Below, one piece after another: positions 61,907-64,000 of a DNA stretch of 64,000 bases (the first letter of the stretch is position 1; each line of letters opens with the position of its first letter). The position numbers and the translations under genes were made by a program. Origin of the DNA: QHXQ01 sp963788965 (GTDB taxonomy: Bacteria; Acidobacteriota; Blastocatellia; Pyrinomonadales; Pyrinomonadaceae); assembly GCA_963788965.1 (NCBI GenBank), contig CAWBIK010000005.1:1984001-2048000 (forward strand), given 5' to 3'. Under the pieces are notes generated by a model that saw only the letters and a program-made list of their open reading frames with translations, searched no databases and had not been told where the DNA came from.

Positions 61907-63517
61907 TTAGTGCGTCGTAGCTTTCTCAGCGCCGAGGCCCGTGTTGGCGCGGACGATCAGTTCAGTGTACTTGGCTTCGGCGGCGGGTTCGCGTGCGATG
62001 AGTGTGCCGAGGTATGCGCCGATGAAGCCGAGCGGGATGCTGAGTATGCCGGGATTTTCGAGCGGGAAGATCGGCGGCGACTGAATCAGATGGCGTGCTG
62101 CGCCGGTGACTGTGGGCGGGTCAACGGTCATGATGCTGGGGCTGAGCAGGATCAGCACAATCGAAGCGAGCAAGCCTGTGCCTAAGCCAGCGACCGCGCC
62201 CGTCGTGTTGAAGCGTTTCCAGAAAAGTGAGAAGACGATGACCGGCAAATTGGCCGACGCCGCAACGGCGAAGGCGAGCGCGACAAGGAAAGCGACGTTC
62301 GCGGTCGGGCCTAAGCACGATGGCGATCAGGATGGCGACTGCGCCGACGACAAAGGCCGTGATGCGAGCCACGCGCACTTCTTCGCCGGGCGCGCGTTCC
62401 GTGCCGCGATGAATAACGTTGGTCCAGAAGTCGTGCGCGAACGAGGTCGAGGCGCTGATGGTCAGCCCCGCGACGACCGCGAGGATCGTGGCGAAGGCAA
62501 TCGCGGAGACGAAGCCGAAGAAGACGTTGCCGCCGAGCGTCTGCGCCAGCAGCGGCGCGCTCATGTTCGTGCCGCCGTTCTTGGCGATGAAGTCGCGCCC
62601 GACGATGGTGGCCGCGCCGAAGCCGAGGAAGGTCGTCAGTGATATAAAAGACGCCGATGATGGCCATCGCCCAGACGACGCTGATGCGGGCAGTCTTCGC
62701 GTCGGGCACGGTGTAGAAACGGACGAGGATGTGCGGCAACCCGGCCGTGCCGAACAGCAACGCCAGCCCCAGAGAGATCAGATCGAGTGCGCCGTAAGGC
62801 GGCTTGTAGCGCAAGCCCGGTTGTAGAAAATCTTGTGTGACGACCGCGCCGGTTGCGTCGTGGTAAGTCACATGCGCGATGGCTTGAAAGAAGTTGCCGA
62901 AGCTGAAGCCGAAGTGCGCGAGCACGAGCACGCTCAACAGGATCGTGCCGCCCATCAAGAGGATCGCTTTGATGATCTGCACCCACGTCGTCGCCAGCAT
63001 GCCGCCGAAGACCACGTAGACGATCATCAGCACGCCGACGAAGACAACGGCCGTGCTGGTACGTGACGCCTGAGTCTTTCAACAGCAGCGACACGAGCGC
63101 GCCCGCGCCGACCATCTGCGCGATCATGTAGAACGTGCTCACGGTCAACGTGCTCAGCGCCGCCATCGCGCGCACGGGGCGCGGCTTGAGCCGATAAGCG
63201 AGCACGTCCGCCATCGTGTACTTGCCGGCGTTGCGTAGCGGTTCGGCGACGACGAGCAGCACAGTCAGATAAGCTACGAGCCAGCCGACCGAGTACATGA
63301 AGCCGTCGTAACCTTGAAAGGCGATGATGCCCGCGATGCCGAGGAACGAGGCGGCGCTCATGTAGTCGCCCGCCACGGCCACGCCGTTTTGCCAGCCTTT
63401 GATCTGACGCCCGGCCGCGAAGTAGGCACTAGAGCCTGACGAACGCCGCGCGGCCCAGTAGGTGATGACCAGCGTGACGGCCACGAAGAACAGGAACATG
63501 ACGAGTGATGTGGACAT
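61907..63517 (-). CDS. actP: Acetate/solute:sodium symporter (ActP type), three frameshifts
   Basis: Sodium:solute symporter of the ActP branch, about 536 codons and about 13 helices. Blocks read on the minus strand: YFAAGRQIKGWQNGVAVAGD, MSAASFLGIAGIIAFQGYDG, GKYTMADVLAYRLKPRPVRA, VYVVFGGMLATTWVQIIKA, GTAGLPHILVRFYTVPDAK, TFLGFGAATIVGRDFI, ISASTSFAHDFWTNV, NLPVIVFSLFWKRFNTTGA. Start ATG at 63517 with GGAGG upstream. Extra bases near 63060 (Y, c, S-T-A), 62641 (I, a, L-T-T) and 62312 (L, a, G-P-T). Follows the DUF485 gene, the usual yjcH-actP pair; imports acetate or similar acids. Confidence 0.88.
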
Positions 63518-63521
63518 CGGT

Positions 63522-63965
63522 TCACCTGCCTCCGCGCAGTTCGCCCAAACGGTTGATGATGTTGCGCGCCATCTCGTCCCACTTGCCGGCGGCGCGCACG
63601 TAGAGCGCAGCGATGGTCCACGCCATGAAGAACTGCGACAGGGCGAACAGGTAAGCGAGGTTGACGACGCCGAAGACTTTCTTGGCCATGAATTCAGGCG
63701 CGTAACCGACCGACAGCGGCAGGGCAAAATAGTAGACGATGAAAAAGATCGTGGCCGGAATAATGAACTTGCGCTTGCTAAGCAAAAGTTGTTTGAACTC
63801 TTCCATCGCGGCCACACGATCCCAGTCGGCCACGTCGGCGTCTTCGTCGGCGGTCAGTTCATGCGCGGGCTTCGTTGCGCGGCCCAGCGGCGATACGTCC
63901 GTCTCGGCTCCGACGGTTGGCGTCAGATCGCCCGGTTCAGGTTCTAACTGTATGCCTTTGGGCAC
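63522..63965 (-). CDS. DUF485 (YjcH-like) membrane protein
   Basis: About 147 residues from GTG 63965, which has AGGAGG eight bases upstream; an in-frame TTG at 63998 lacks such a site. After a 70-residue acidic N-terminus (longer than in YjcH) come two membrane helices around FIIPATIFFIVYYFALPLSVGY and GVVNLAYLFALSQFFMAWTIAALYV, with the family EFMAKKVFGVVNLAYLF linker. Four bases separate its stop from the actP start. It is thought to accompany ActP; its exact role is not known to me. Confidence 0.85.
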   Translation of the reverse strand: MPKGIQLEPEPGDLTPTVGAETDVSPLGRATKPAHELTADEDADVADWDRVAAMEEFKQLLLSKRKFIIPATIFFIVYYFALPLSVGYAPEFMAKKVFGVVNLAYLFALSQFFMAWTIAALYVRAAGKWDEMARNIINRLGELRGGR

Positions 63966-64000
63966 AGGTCTATCCTCCTGTTGATTCGTTGCACGCAAGG

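Noticed and set aside
62305..62320. CUU-AGG-C heptamer in actP, identical to the yeast Ty1 +1 frameshift site
   Set aside because: It is one of many wobble-position insertions with different sequences, so the match is most likely coincidence; no reason for programmed shifting in a symporter.

Overview
The window is high-GC bacterial DNA and looks like a contig from a saprotrophic soil-type member of the Acidobacteriota, possibly Blastocatellia. The main clues are an Oar-like TonB receptor with an N-terminal carboxypeptidase-regulatory-like domain and no SusD partner, many secreted CAZymes, and periodic intergenic repeats of the kind TTGCGGATTTCGGATTGCGG. The assignment is an inference; no rRNA or tRNA gene was seen.

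Layout. (1) 0-15.5 kb is nitrogen and amino-acid housekeeping: glnA, gltB, gltD, then proB-proA-lysC-thrC-(49-aa ORF)-thrB. (2) 15.7-26.2 kb is a galactose/arabinose module: an RbsC-type permease, an IMPase-like phosphatase, an L-arabinokinase-like GHMP kinase, galE, galM, galT, a sugar-binding lipoprotein, an RbsA-type ATPase and a LacI-type repressor. (3) 26.5-43 kb is an ExuT-like MFS permease and a full L-rhamnose route: fused aldolase/dehydrogenase, rhaI, rhaB, fbp, lutABC, a rhaTPQS-type ABC importer and a secreted GH43. (4) 43.7-61.8 kb is a secreted polysaccharide locus: TonB receptor, PL22 oligogalacturonate lyase, GH65-like protein, two GH2 enzymes, GH115 and an esterase. (5) 61.9-64 kb, minus strand, is a DUF485 protein and an ActP-type symporter.

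Taken together, regions 2-4 read as one programme for a rhamnogalacturonan-I-like pectin. Galacturonate, rhamnose, galactose and arabinose would be released outside, imported by ABC and MFS systems, and processed by Leloir-type enzymes and the rhamnose pathway. Lactaldehyde from rhamnose would become L-lactate, then pyruvate through LutABC. Three LacI-type operator-like palindromes sit before the three modules.

About twenty genes carry one-base frameshifts, roughly 60 in all, most of them between 28 and 42.5 kb. Each is recoverable by eye, and nearly all look like one extra or one missing base at a codon's third position. I treat these genes as intact genes in an imperfect consensus, not as pseudogenes. 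Long palindromes of several unrelated sequence families end at or within a few bases of start codons (gltD, proB, rhaB and a GH2 gene), and an attenuator-like pair of exclusive hairpins precedes gltB. All family calls come from reading motifs; no database search was run.
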